From Halorhabdus rudnickae (GTDB lineage: Archaea; Halobacteriota; Halobacteria; Halobacteriales; Haloarculaceae), in the NCBI RefSeq assembly GCF_900880625.1, contig NZ_CAAHFB010000001.1, forward strand, positions 1,984,001-2,048,000: a stretch of DNA of 64,000 bases, read 5' to 3'. Below, one piece after another: positions 46,509 to 53,617 of the stretch. Numbering within the stretch: the stretch's first letter is position 1; every line of letters begins with the position of its first letter. A program made the translations under genes and the position numbers. Below the pieces are notes generated by a model. It searched no databases. It saw nothing but the letters and a program-made list of their open reading frames with translations, and had not been told where the DNA came from.

Positions 46509-47555
46509 ATGGAACTGGTCTTGGAAGAGAACACGGTCCGGGGCAACGGCGAGGCCCGCGAGCGGTTCTACGACTCACGGGGCTACGGCCGGGCCGACGC
46601 CGGCGGGCTTACCCTGGCCCCCGTCGAAGCCGCCCACCTCCTCTATCGGGGCGACATCCAAGCCGTCCGCGACGCCGACAGTGGCGATTCGCTCGCCTTC
46701 CGAGCATTGCTTTCTTCGGCTGCCGTCTCGGAAATCGACTTTCTGGTCTACAAGGACCTCCGGGATCGGGGGTTCTATCTCTCGCCCGCCCGGGAGGGAT
46801 GGGTCGACGATCCCACGGGGGCGGATTTCGTCGTCTATCCGCGCGGACAGGGTCCCTGGGACGACGATATTGCCTACCGCGTCCGGGCCGAAAGCGAGCG
46901 GACGGCCATCGACGCGGCCACGTTGGGTGATAGCGTCCTGGCGGTCGTCGACGAGGAATCGGCGATCACTTACCTCGAAACCAGCCGTCGTGAGATCGAC
47001 GGGTCGACCGCGGTCGACCTACCGACCGGCGTTGGGGCCGACTTGCTGGGCGATCGGGTACTTGTCTGGAGTCCGCCCGAAGCGCTCTATCACGAAGGGT
47101 TCTACGGACAACCGCTCGACGACGAAACTGGCGATCCCCTTCAGCTATCGCTGATCGAGGCCGCCGCGCTGGCCGGTCGTGGCGTCATCGACCTCGCGGA
47201 CGGCGAGGCTGCGATCGTCGAGTGTGGCCGCGAGGTCGAAGGCGAGCGCTTCGACCGGCGGCTGGCTGTCTATCGTTCGCTCCGCGAGCGTGGCGTCGTC
47301 CCCAAGACGGGCTACAAATTCGGTGCTGACTTCCGGACTTACGCCGACGTCGAAAGCGTCGATTCGCTTGGCCACTCCGAGCTGCTCGTGCGGGTGTTGC
47401 CGGCCGATCACGCCTTCTCGCCGCGTGATCTCGCCCTGGATGTACGCCTGGCTCACGGCGTCCGGAAACAGATGGTGTTCGCGTTGGTGACCCGCGCCGA
47501 CAATACCGATTCTCCCCGGATCGAGTGGCTCGAAGTCGGTCGACTGACGCCGTGA
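46509..47555 (+). CDS. endA: tRNA-splicing endonuclease EndA (two-repeat type)
   Basis: A 348-residue enzyme consisting of two related repeats, as in other euryarchaea, which dimerise. The catalytic residues lie in the second repeat: Tyr in GYKFGADFRTY near residue 275, His in LGHSELLVRV near 295 and Lys in GVRKQMVFALVT near 325. The first repeat (DFLVYKDLRDRGFYLSPA) lacks them and is structural. The enzyme cuts bulge-helix-bulge RNA, needed for tRNA introns and for excision of the 16S and 23S precursors from the rRNA operon at 59.8 kb. Followed by the trpS leader. Confidence 0.94.
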   Translation: MELVLEENTVRGNGEARERFYDSRGYGRADAGGLTLAPVEAAHLLYRGDIQAVRDADSGDSLAFRALLSSAAVSEIDFLVYKDLRDRGFYLSPAREGWVDDPTGADFVVYPRGQGPWDDDIAYRVRAESERTAIDAATLGDSVLAVVDEESAITYLETSRREIDGSTAVDLPTGVGADLLGDRVLVWSPPEALYHEGFYGQPLDDETGDPLQLSLIEAAALAGRGVIDLADGEAAIVECGREVEGERFDRRLAVYRSLRERGVVPKTGYKFGADFRTYADVESVDSLGHSELLVRVLPADHAFSPRDLALDVRLAHGVRKQMVFALVTRADNTDSPRIEWLEVGRLTP

Positions 47556-47572
47556 ACGACCGATGGAAAACC

Positions 47573-47579
47573 ATTAAAC
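47573..47579 (+). promoter_or_regulatory. TATA-like box of the trpS leader
   Basis: ATTAAAC starts 31 nt before the leader ATG at 47604, with a purine-rich GGAAAACC just upstream. The 18-bp gap after the endA stop makes this a promoter inside a gene row. Confidence 0.6.
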
Positions 47580-47603
47580 CTCTGCTGGTGGAGACCTACG
47601 CAT

Positions 47604-47684
47604 ATGGCGTCCACTTCCCCCGACATCCGTCGCTGGCACCCTCGGGAAGTGGACAGTGTCGCCGTCGCCGGCTGGCGGGCGTAA
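47604..47684 (+). CDS. Putative Trp-containing leader peptide of trpS
   Basis: An ORF of 26 codons plus stop (MASTSPDIRRWHPREVDSV then AVAGWRA), first ATG after the promoter, no ribosome site. Trp codons are at positions 11 (47634) and 24 (47673), 2 of 26, well above normal. It ends 80 bp before trpS. Competing hairpins overlap its end (see next entry). Its length equals that of the pheST leader at 53412. This design matches bacterial attenuation leaders: scarcity of charged tRNA-Trp would stall the ribosome here. Translation of it is not proven. Chance remains possible because GC-rich sequence gives many short ORFs; the joint position, length and amino acid content argue against that. Confidence 0.6.
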   Translation: MASTSPDIRRWHPREVDSVAVAGWRA

Positions 47685-47703
47685 CTCGCCGCCCGGCGGG
47701 CGA
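47666..47703 (+). promoter_or_regulatory. Competing hairpins at the end of the trpS leader
   Basis: Three short stems can form: CGCC/GGCG (47666-47669 with 47674-47677), GGCG/CGCC (47678-47681 with 47687-47690, stop codon in the loop), and TCGCC/GGCGA (47686-47690 with 47699-47703). The second and third share bases and exclude each other. A ribosome stalled at the Trp codon at 47673 would cover the first two. Confidence 0.45.
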
Positions 47704-47764
47704 CGCTCCCTCCGCTTTCTCGGCTCGGTGGCCTCAAGCACTAATCATCCAGACTATCACAGCA

Positions 47765-49375
47765 ATGACGCGAGACACACACTCCGACGACGAATCGCCA
47801 GACGACCGACGGTCCGAGTCGACCGACCCGAAACTGCGGCCCGACGGCGGGGCGGCCGCCGGTGCCGACGACACGACGCTGGACCCGTGGGGTTCCTCGA
47901 CTGTCTCCGATTATCGCAACCTCTTCGAGGAGTTCGGCATCGAGGAGTTCGAGGCGTTACTTCCCGAGGTACCTGACCCACATTATCTGATGCGCCGAGG
48001 GGTCATCTTCGGCCACCGCGACTACCGGCCCATCGCCCGTGCCATGCGCGAGGACGAACCTTTCGCTGTTCTCTCGGGCTTCATGCCGACCGGTGACCCC
48101 CACATCGGACACAAACTCGTCTTCGACGAGATCATCTGGCATCAACAGCAGGGCGGGGACGCCTACGGTCTCATCGCCGATCTGGAGGCCCACGCCGCCC
48201 GCGGGCTGACCTGGGACGAGATCGACGAGCACGCCAGAGATTACGTCCTCTCACTGCTCGCACTGGGTTTCGACCCCGAAGAGGGGACCCTTTATCGCCA
48301 GTCCGAGAACCGGGAGTTACAGGATCTGGCGTTCGAACTCGGCGTGGAGGCCCGTTTCGCCGAGTTCGAAGGCATCTACGGCTTCGACGGCGAGACTGAC
48401 GTCTCTCACATGCAAAGCGTCGTCACACAGATGGCCGACATTCTCTACCCGCAACTCGACGAGCCGAAACCGACCGTCATTCCCGTGGGTCCCGACCAGG
48501 ATCCCCATATGCGGCTGGCGCGTGACGTGGCCGCCCGGATGCGGTACTTCGGCGTTACAGAAGCGTATGCCTCTTTCGAGACCGACGACGCGGAACGCCA
48601 ACTTATCGCGGAAGCCTACGAGACCCTTTCGGAACAACACCCCGACCAGACCGTCCGGTGTGGCGACGCCGCAACCTACCTCGACAATGGGCGGGATCGC
48701 GACGCGACCGATCCCGACACCATGATCGTCGATCGCGTCATCACGATGCTCCGGGAGGCGGGCAAGGAACCCCTCCGTCCCCGGGTCCGGTTCCTCGATC
48801 GCAACGCCACCGAGGAAGCGTTCGACACCCTCATCGAAGCCATCGACGGCGAGAAGCGCGTCTACGACGAGCATATCGACGTGTTCGACCTCTCCCGGGA
48901 AGCGGCCGAGGAACTCGCCCGCGAGGTCGAACTCGATCACGGTGGCTATGGCTTCCTCCCACCGTCGTCGATCTACCATCGCTTCATGACTGGGCTCACC
49001 GGCGGGAAGATGTCTTCGTCAGTCCCGGCGAGTCACATTAGCCTGCTGGACGACCCCGAAGACGGCTACGACAAGGTCCGGTCGGCGACGACGGGCGGCC
49101 GCGAAACGGCCGACGAACAGCGCGAACTCGGCGGCAAACCGGACGAGTGTCCAGTCTACGAACTGTACGCCTACCTGCTCGCGGATGACGACGACGAACT
49201 CGCGACGGAGGTCTACGAGGAGTGTGCCGGTGGCGAACGGCTCTGTGGCGGCTGTAAGGAGCAGGCGGCCGAACTCATGGAAGCGTTTCTCGGGGATCAT
49301 CAGGAGAAGCGCGAGGAGTGGGCCCAGAAACTCGACGAACTGGACATCGAATTCGACTCCGATCGGAACCGGTGA
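47765..49375 (+). CDS. trpS: Tryptophanyl-tRNA synthetase
   Basis: A 536-residue class I synthetase of the archaeal/eukaryotic type. An acidic, disordered head (1-45) precedes the Rossmann domain: SGFMPTGDPHIGHKLVFDEI (HIGH-like) near residue 100, VIPVGPDQDPHMRLARDVA (Trp pocket and tRNA region), and KMSSSVPASHI (KMSKS-like) near residue 415. The C-terminal end has a Cys cluster (CAGGERLCGGC) and helical anticodon-binding part. Charges tRNA-Trp. Start at the ATG at 47765, 80 bp after the leader stop; the frame is open upstream but crosses the leader in another frame. Confidence 0.95.
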   Translation: MTRDTHSDDESPDDRRSESTDPKLRPDGGAAAGADDTTLDPWGSSTVSDYRNLFEEFGIEEFEALLPEVPDPHYLMRRGVIFGHRDYRPIARAMREDEPFAVLSGFMPTGDPHIGHKLVFDEIIWHQQQGGDAYGLIADLEAHAARGLTWDEIDEHARDYVLSLLALGFDPEEGTLYRQSENRELQDLAFELGVEARFAEFEGIYGFDGETDVSHMQSVVTQMADILYPQLDEPKPTVIPVGPDQDPHMRLARDVAARMRYFGVTEAYASFETDDAERQLIAEAYETLSEQHPDQTVRCGDAATYLDNGRDRDATDPDTMIVDRVITMLREAGKEPLRPRVRFLDRNATEEAFDTLIEAIDGEKRVYDEHIDVFDLSREAAEELAREVELDHGGYGFLPPSSIYHRFMTGLTGGKMSSSVPASHISLLDDPEDGYDKVRSATTGGRETADEQRELGGKPDECPVYELYAYLLADDDDELATEVYEECAGGERLCGGCKEQAAELMEAFLGDHQEKREEWAQKLDELDIEFDSDRNR

Positions 49376-49436
49376 CGGCCCGGGGTGTCGGATCGTCGCC
49401 GTTCCAATCGACGTGAGACGAGCGGACAGACCCTGA

Positions 49437-51224
49437 TTAGAAGATCGCTATCGGGTAGTGGGTGGCCGTCCCGGCAACGATGACCCAAGTCACGAACAGC
49501 GCGTTCGTGAACGCGCCCGTCCAGATACGTCCCGTCTTCCGGAAGAAATACGTCGAGATTAGCGGTGCGATCGAGAGCAACACGAGGAACTGGAAGGCGA
49601 GGATCGTCAGCAGGTCCACGCCGGCCGTCAGGAAGTTACTCATCAGATGGCCGGTCGTGACCATCCACCCGTACTGGACGGCAAGCAGGAGGACGAACGG
49701 CCCCCCGACTATCGCCCAGTTTGTCGCCATCTCCCGCCGGACGGACGCATAGCCGTCACGCGGCCGTAACTCGCCGTGTAGCAGGATTCCGAGCGCGACG
49801 AAGAACACAGTGAACGGGATCAGATACCGCAGGACGATCCAAAACTGGAAGGTCTCGAGTGGTCGGATCCCGAAGACCCAAAAGCGAAAGCCCTGTCCGG
49901 TCAGGTATTCGGTGATCGAGAGCAGGAGGTACAACCCACCGACGATGCCGATACTCGAAAGCGCTGCCCGCCCGATCGTCCGGAGGCCGGTATCGGTTCC
50001 TAGCCCGTATGACGCTCGAAGATCGGCGAACGATCCGTCCTTGGTATAGTGGAACACGGCAAAGCCCACTAGGATCACGATCGCGTTGAACGTCGCCCAC
50101 ACCGCGACGCCGGTCGTAATCTCCTGGGGCAGGAGCGAACTCGCCGCAAAGGTGCTCTGGCCCCATTCCTGGAGGTGATAGTAGGTCAGGATCGGCAGGA
50201 AGAACGCGACGAGTGCCGTACCGATCCGAGCAACCCCTTCGAGTCCGACCGATTCGGGCAGTTCCCGGCTGAATCCGGCCGAGCGATCGTACCGTTCGAC
50301 AAGCAGCGACCCGAGCGGGAACATGAACACGATGCCGCCGAGCATCGCCAGCAACGTGCCCAGTTCCTTGAAGTACCAGGTCTGATCGCCGGGTGGCAGC
50401 GGGTCCTCACCATCTAAGGTCGTCTGGAACCACTCGATCGAGTCTGCGGTCGCGGTCGGCGAGAGGTGCAGCCCTGGATGGGTCGTCCCCGGCGTAATGA
50501 GTTTTCGGGCCGTCCCGTCCTCGATACTTCCGTAGACGCGCCCTTCTTCGACGGTGCTGTCGGTCCCGAAGACGCTCTGCAACTTCCCACTGTTCTCGAC
50601 GTTCCGTGCCTTGTTTAGTTCCCACATGTAGGGGAACTCCTCGTACTCGCCGTAGTCGACCAAGAGATTACGCGGGAATTCGGGAGTTCCTTCGGGTGCA
50701 CCGAACGACCCTGTGGACGATCCGTACAGTACCATCGACTCGTAGCCGTCAGGGTGGACGGCCGCCGCAGCGACGCTTGCCCATCCGCCCATCGAGTGGC
50801 CTTCGAGGCCAATATTGTCCGTATCGACCATCGACAGCGACCGGAGGTACTCCAGGGCCGGCGGGCCGCCGAACCCGTGGGCGAACGCCGGCGGATCGGA
50901 TCCCCCGTGGCCGGTCTGATCGACCGCCAGGACGACGAACCCGCGTCTGGCGTACTCGATCGCGAACGGCGATTGAGTCTCGTGATAATTGATGTAGCCG
51001 TGTGTCGCGAGGATCGCCGGCGCCGGGTCGGCCGTCGAGACACCGGGAGGGACGTACAGCTCTCCGGTCATCATCGTCCCGTTCGTTGCCTCGAACTGAA
51101 CGTCCCGGACCTCCACCGTCTGGCCGTTCGTCTCTACCCAATAGGCTGTACCACTACCGACCAGAACCAGCACGAGTGCAACGATGAACACCGTCGTTCG
51201 TGCATCGAGATCAGTAACCGCCAT
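49437..51224 (-). CDS. Alpha/beta hydrolase with long C-terminal membrane domain
   Basis: A 595-residue protein. One N-terminal helix (TTVFIVALVLVLVGSGTAYW) tethers an outward-facing alpha/beta hydrolase domain (about 30-300): ATHGYINYHET (oxyanion hole), LAVDQTGHGGSDP, GLEGHSMGGWASV (nucleophile Ser in GHSMGG) and HPGLH near the end (candidate His). About eight to ten membrane helices follow (300-595). The domain order suggests a cell-surface ester or peptide hydrolase with a membrane permease-like part. Similar bacterial and archaeal proteins are poorly characterised. An AT-rich box (TTATATAATAT, minus strand, 51258-51246) lies about 31 nt before the ATG at 51224. Confidence 0.85.
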   Translation of the reverse strand: MAVTDLDARTTVFIVALVLVLVGSGTAYWVETNGQTVEVRDVQFEATNGTMMTGELYVPPGVSTADPAPAILATHGYINYHETQSPFAIEYARRGFVVLAVDQTGHGGSDPPAFAHGFGGPPALEYLRSLSMVDTDNIGLEGHSMGGWASVAAAAVHPDGYESMVLYGSSTGSFGAPEGTPEFPRNLLVDYGEYEEFPYMWELNKARNVENSGKLQSVFGTDSTVEEGRVYGSIEDGTARKLITPGTTHPGLHLSPTATADSIEWFQTTLDGEDPLPPGDQTWYFKELGTLLAMLGGIVFMFPLGSLLVERYDRSAGFSRELPESVGLEGVARIGTALVAFFLPILTYYHLQEWGQSTFAASSLLPQEITTGVAVWATFNAIVILVGFAVFHYTKDGSFADLRASYGLGTDTGLRTIGRAALSSIGIVGGLYLLLSITEYLTGQGFRFWVFGIRPLETFQFWIVLRYLIPFTVFFVALGILLHGELRPRDGYASVRREMATNWAIVGGPFVLLLAVQYGWMVTTGHLMSNFLTAGVDLLTILAFQFLVLLSIAPLISTYFFRKTGRIWTGAFTNALFVTWVIVAGTATHYPIAIF

Positions 51225-51351
51225 CCACAGCCAAATCCTATCCCATATTATATAATTATTGTTGTGTGCCGTTCTGGGTGGTCGGTTTGCCCGGCCACTC
51301 CGCTTCAATGAAAGTCACCAACTCACTCGGCCCTTTCGAGATAGGAAGGTC

Positions 51352-51358
51352 TTTTTCC
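51352..51358 (+). promoter_or_regulatory. TATA-like box of the MATE gene
   Basis: TTTTTCC begins 33 nt before GTG 51385, suggesting leaderless initiation there. It lies in the divergent spacer with the membrane hydrolase. Confidence 0.4.
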
Positions 51359-51384
51359 GCCGACGAACTACGTCCGCTCACTTC

Positions 51385-52881
51385 GTGTCACGCCTTCCGC
51401 TTTCGATCGACAGCGCCGTCCAGTCGATCAAGCGCGTTGGTTCTCGCGTGAATCCCGTTCGTGGCGTCATTCTCTTGCTCGGTCTGGGGCTTGCTCGTCT
51501 CGGGTTGATCGACGCCTCGCGGGCACGCCGAGCGACGGATCTCTCCTGGCCGCGCGTTGTCACCGGGATCGCCCGGATGTCGAAAAACGCCGCCGACGTC
51601 GCCATGGTCGGGGCGGCCTCGGGGATCGTCGCCAATCCCGCGATCTCCGGGATCGGACTGGCCGGCCCGTTCTGGGGTCTGGCTTTCGCTTTCGGCGGTG
51701 GGTTCGCGGCCGGGACGATCGCACTTGTCTCTCAGCGCTTTGGTGCCGAGGAGTTCGCCCAATTGAGCCAGGCCGTCCGTTCGAGTTTCTTGGTCGTCGT
51801 CACGGCGACGATACCCATCGGCGCCGCGTTCTGGCTCGTCCCCCAGGAGCTCATCGGCCTGCTGAACAGCGATCCGCAGGTCATCACCTATGGCGCGACG
51901 TATCTCAAGATCCTCGGACTGGGCGTGCCCTTTGCCGGACTCAACCTCGTAGGAAGCCGCGTGCTCATCGGCGCTGACGACGCCCAGATTCCCATGATCC
52001 TCCGAGGTGGCGGTGCGGTCCTGAATATCGCCCTCAACGCCGTGTTCATCTTCGGTCTCGGGCTGGGCGTGGCTGGTGCGGCCTGGGGGACTGTCCTGGC
52101 GAACGTCATGGTCACGTCGTTGTTCGTCGTCGGCTTGATCGTCGGCTGGCTTCCCCTCATCGGGCAGTTCCCGGTCTCGGTCTCCCCCCGAGGGACGTAC
52201 ATTCACTGGGGGGACGTCACCGACATCGTCTCGATCGGGACGCCCGTCGTCGGCCGGAACATGACCTGGACGGTCGCTCGTTTCCCCATGCTCGCAATCG
52301 TCGGGATGTTTGGAACGACGACGCTCGCGGCCTATACCGTCGCCCGGCGTCTCTGGGGGCTGATGAACGTGCCCGGCTGGGGCTTCGGGCTTGCGGCGTC
52401 CAGTCTAGTGGGCCAGCATCTGGGGACCGACGACGAGGAGACCGCCGAGATCTACGGCCGAGAGATCGTCCTGATGGCGGTCGCGACCTACACCGTCTCG
52501 GCAGCGATCGTCGCGCTGGTCGCCCATCCTACTGTTGTCCTGTTCGGAACCGAGGCCGGGGCCGTCCCGATCGCCGTCGGCCTCGTCTTTGCAGCCTGTG
52601 TTGCGATCATCCCGCAAGGAGTCAACAGCACTATCGCCGGAGCCTTAGACGCCACCGGCGACACGAACTGGCCGTTCGTCTACCAGGCTCTCGGGGTGTT
52701 CGTCGTCTCGATCCCGGCGGCCTACCTCGGTGCAACGACCACGATCGGCGTCTGGGGACTGTATATCGCCTTCCTCGGCGAGACGCTCGTCCCCGCGGTG
52801 GGCAACTACTACCGCTTCTCGACGGGCAAGTGGAAGGCAATCAGTCGGGAGTACCGCCCCGAGACGGCTCTGGACGACTGA
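51385..52881 (+). CDS. MATE-family multidrug/organic cation exporter
   Basis: A 498-residue membrane protein with about 12 helices. Family landmarks: MSKNAADVAMVGAASGIVANPAISGIGL in the first helices, GVPFAGLNLVGSRVLIGADDAQIPM midway, and NSTIAGALDATGDTNWPF in the second half. MATE proteins export cationic drugs or metabolites using Na+ or H+. The start could also be a GTG at 51448; the box-spacing rule favours 51385. Substrate not inferable. Confidence 0.88.
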   Translation: MSRLPLSIDSAVQSIKRVGSRVNPVRGVILLLGLGLARLGLIDASRARRATDLSWPRVVTGIARMSKNAADVAMVGAASGIVANPAISGIGLAGPFWGLAFAFGGGFAAGTIALVSQRFGAEEFAQLSQAVRSSFLVVVTATIPIGAAFWLVPQELIGLLNSDPQVITYGATYLKILGLGVPFAGLNLVGSRVLIGADDAQIPMILRGGGAVLNIALNAVFIFGLGLGVAGAAWGTVLANVMVTSLFVVGLIVGWLPLIGQFPVSVSPRGTYIHWGDVTDIVSIGTPVVGRNMTWTVARFPMLAIVGMFGTTTLAAYTVARRLWGLMNVPGWGFGLAASSLVGQHLGTDDEETAEIYGREIVLMAVATYTVSAAIVALVAHPTVVLFGTEAGAVPIAVGLVFAACVAIIPQGVNSTIAGALDATGDTNWPFVYQALGVFVVSIPAAYLGATTTIGVWGLYIAFLGETLVPAVGNYYRFSTGKWKAISREYRPETALDD

Positions 52882-53083
52882 TTGCCGACCGCGACGGAAC
52901 GTTCTCTGGGTCCAGTGATCAGGCCACGGGCGTTTTCGACGCCATTTGATCGCGATAACTGCCGATCAATGAGATGAAATTGAAAAAACTCATTTGAATT
53001 GGTTTCGTCACTATCATACTGGCTCCCAAACAACCCACGACGGGACACACTGGTGTCACGATTTCGTGAATCCAACGACAACC

Positions 53084-53239
53084 ATGGCAGAAACGAATGC
53101 GTCTAATACTGGTATCCGGAAGCTCTTGTACGTCCTTTTCGCGATTCAACTCACGATCATTGGTGCAGTGGTCGAGCCATTTTGGCCACTTATTGTCGCT
53201 GGCGTCGTCATAAGTCTCATCGTAATAATCAGTCCGTAG
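53084..53239 (+). CDS. Small single-pass or double-pass membrane protein
   Basis: A 51-residue protein: a polar start (MAETNASNTGIRK), one continuous hydrophobic region (LLYVLFAIQLTIIGAVVEPF and PLIVAGVVISLIVIISP) with a short break. Codon use and the ATG after ACAACC suggest a real gene, but length makes it uncertain. The 200-bp spacer before it after the MATE gene shows no other gene. Confidence 0.45.
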   Translation: MAETNASNTGIRKLLYVLFAIQLTIIGAVVEPFWPLIVAGVVISLIVIISP

Positions 53240-53380
53240 GTATCGAAGCAGATCCCGGAGACGTTTGTCTTCCGTTGGGGATCACCCTCCATTTCGACTG
53301 GGTCGTGCAAGATCATCCGTCCACAGAACTGTCTGAAAGCCGCACAGGTGGGCTGATCGGTACGGTCACAGGACGGAACG

Positions 53381-53388
53381 TTTTTGTG
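53381..53388 (+). promoter_or_regulatory. TATA-like box of the pheST leader
   Basis: TTTTTGTG starts 31 nt before the leader ATG at 53412, the same spacing as at trpS and at several protein genes here. Confidence 0.6.
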
Positions 53389-53411
53389 TGGGTGCTCACC
53401 AACCCTGTGGT

Positions 53412-53492
53412 ATGGCACCGGACGTCCACGCTCGGTGGACCGCCAGTCAGCCGAGAGCCGCTCGGGCGTTCGGCTTTTTCGAGGGGTTCTGA
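53412..53492 (+). CDS. Putative Phe-rich leader peptide of pheST
   Basis: An ORF of 26 codons plus stop that begins MAPDVHARWTASQPRAAR and ends RAFGFFEGF. Phe codons are at positions 20, 22, 23 and 26: 4 of the last 7. The last codon before the stop is Phe. The ATG is the first after the TATA box. It ends 125 bp before pheS, with hairpins between. E. coli pheST is governed by a Phe-rich leader peptide (pheM) through attenuation; this is the same design in an archaeon. Not proven to be translated. The same length (26 residues) as the trpS leader strengthens the case. Confidence 0.68.
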   Translation: MAPDVHARWTASQPRAARAFGFFEGF

Positions 53493-53562
53493 CGATCGGT
53501 GGACTCCCCGCATTCGGGAAACTGAGTCGGGGACGAAACCGATCGCCCGGGTTCTTCGCCCG
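53493..53562 (+). promoter_or_regulatory. Nested and alternative hairpins between pheST leader and pheS
   Basis: A perfect 8-bp inverted repeat, CGATCGGT (53493-53500) with ACCGATCG (53538-53545), directly follows the leader stop and encloses CCCCG/CGGGG (53506-53510 with 53528-53532). Alternatively CCCG/CGGG (53507-53510 with 53515-53518) can pair. A further stem CGGG/CCCG (53548-53551 with 53559-53562) lies downstream. A ribosome stalled at the last Phe codon would cover the first arm. Confidence 0.55.
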
Positions 53563-53617
53563 CAGGGCCGAGTGAGAACCGTTAACTGAGCAACCCCAGT
53601 GTATCCGACAACAACTG

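Noticed and set aside
53384-53575. 63-codon ORF overlapping the pheST leader in another frame
   Set aside because: Starts before the expected transcript start, has no amino acid signal and shows no protein-like features; the 53412 frame fits promoter spacing.
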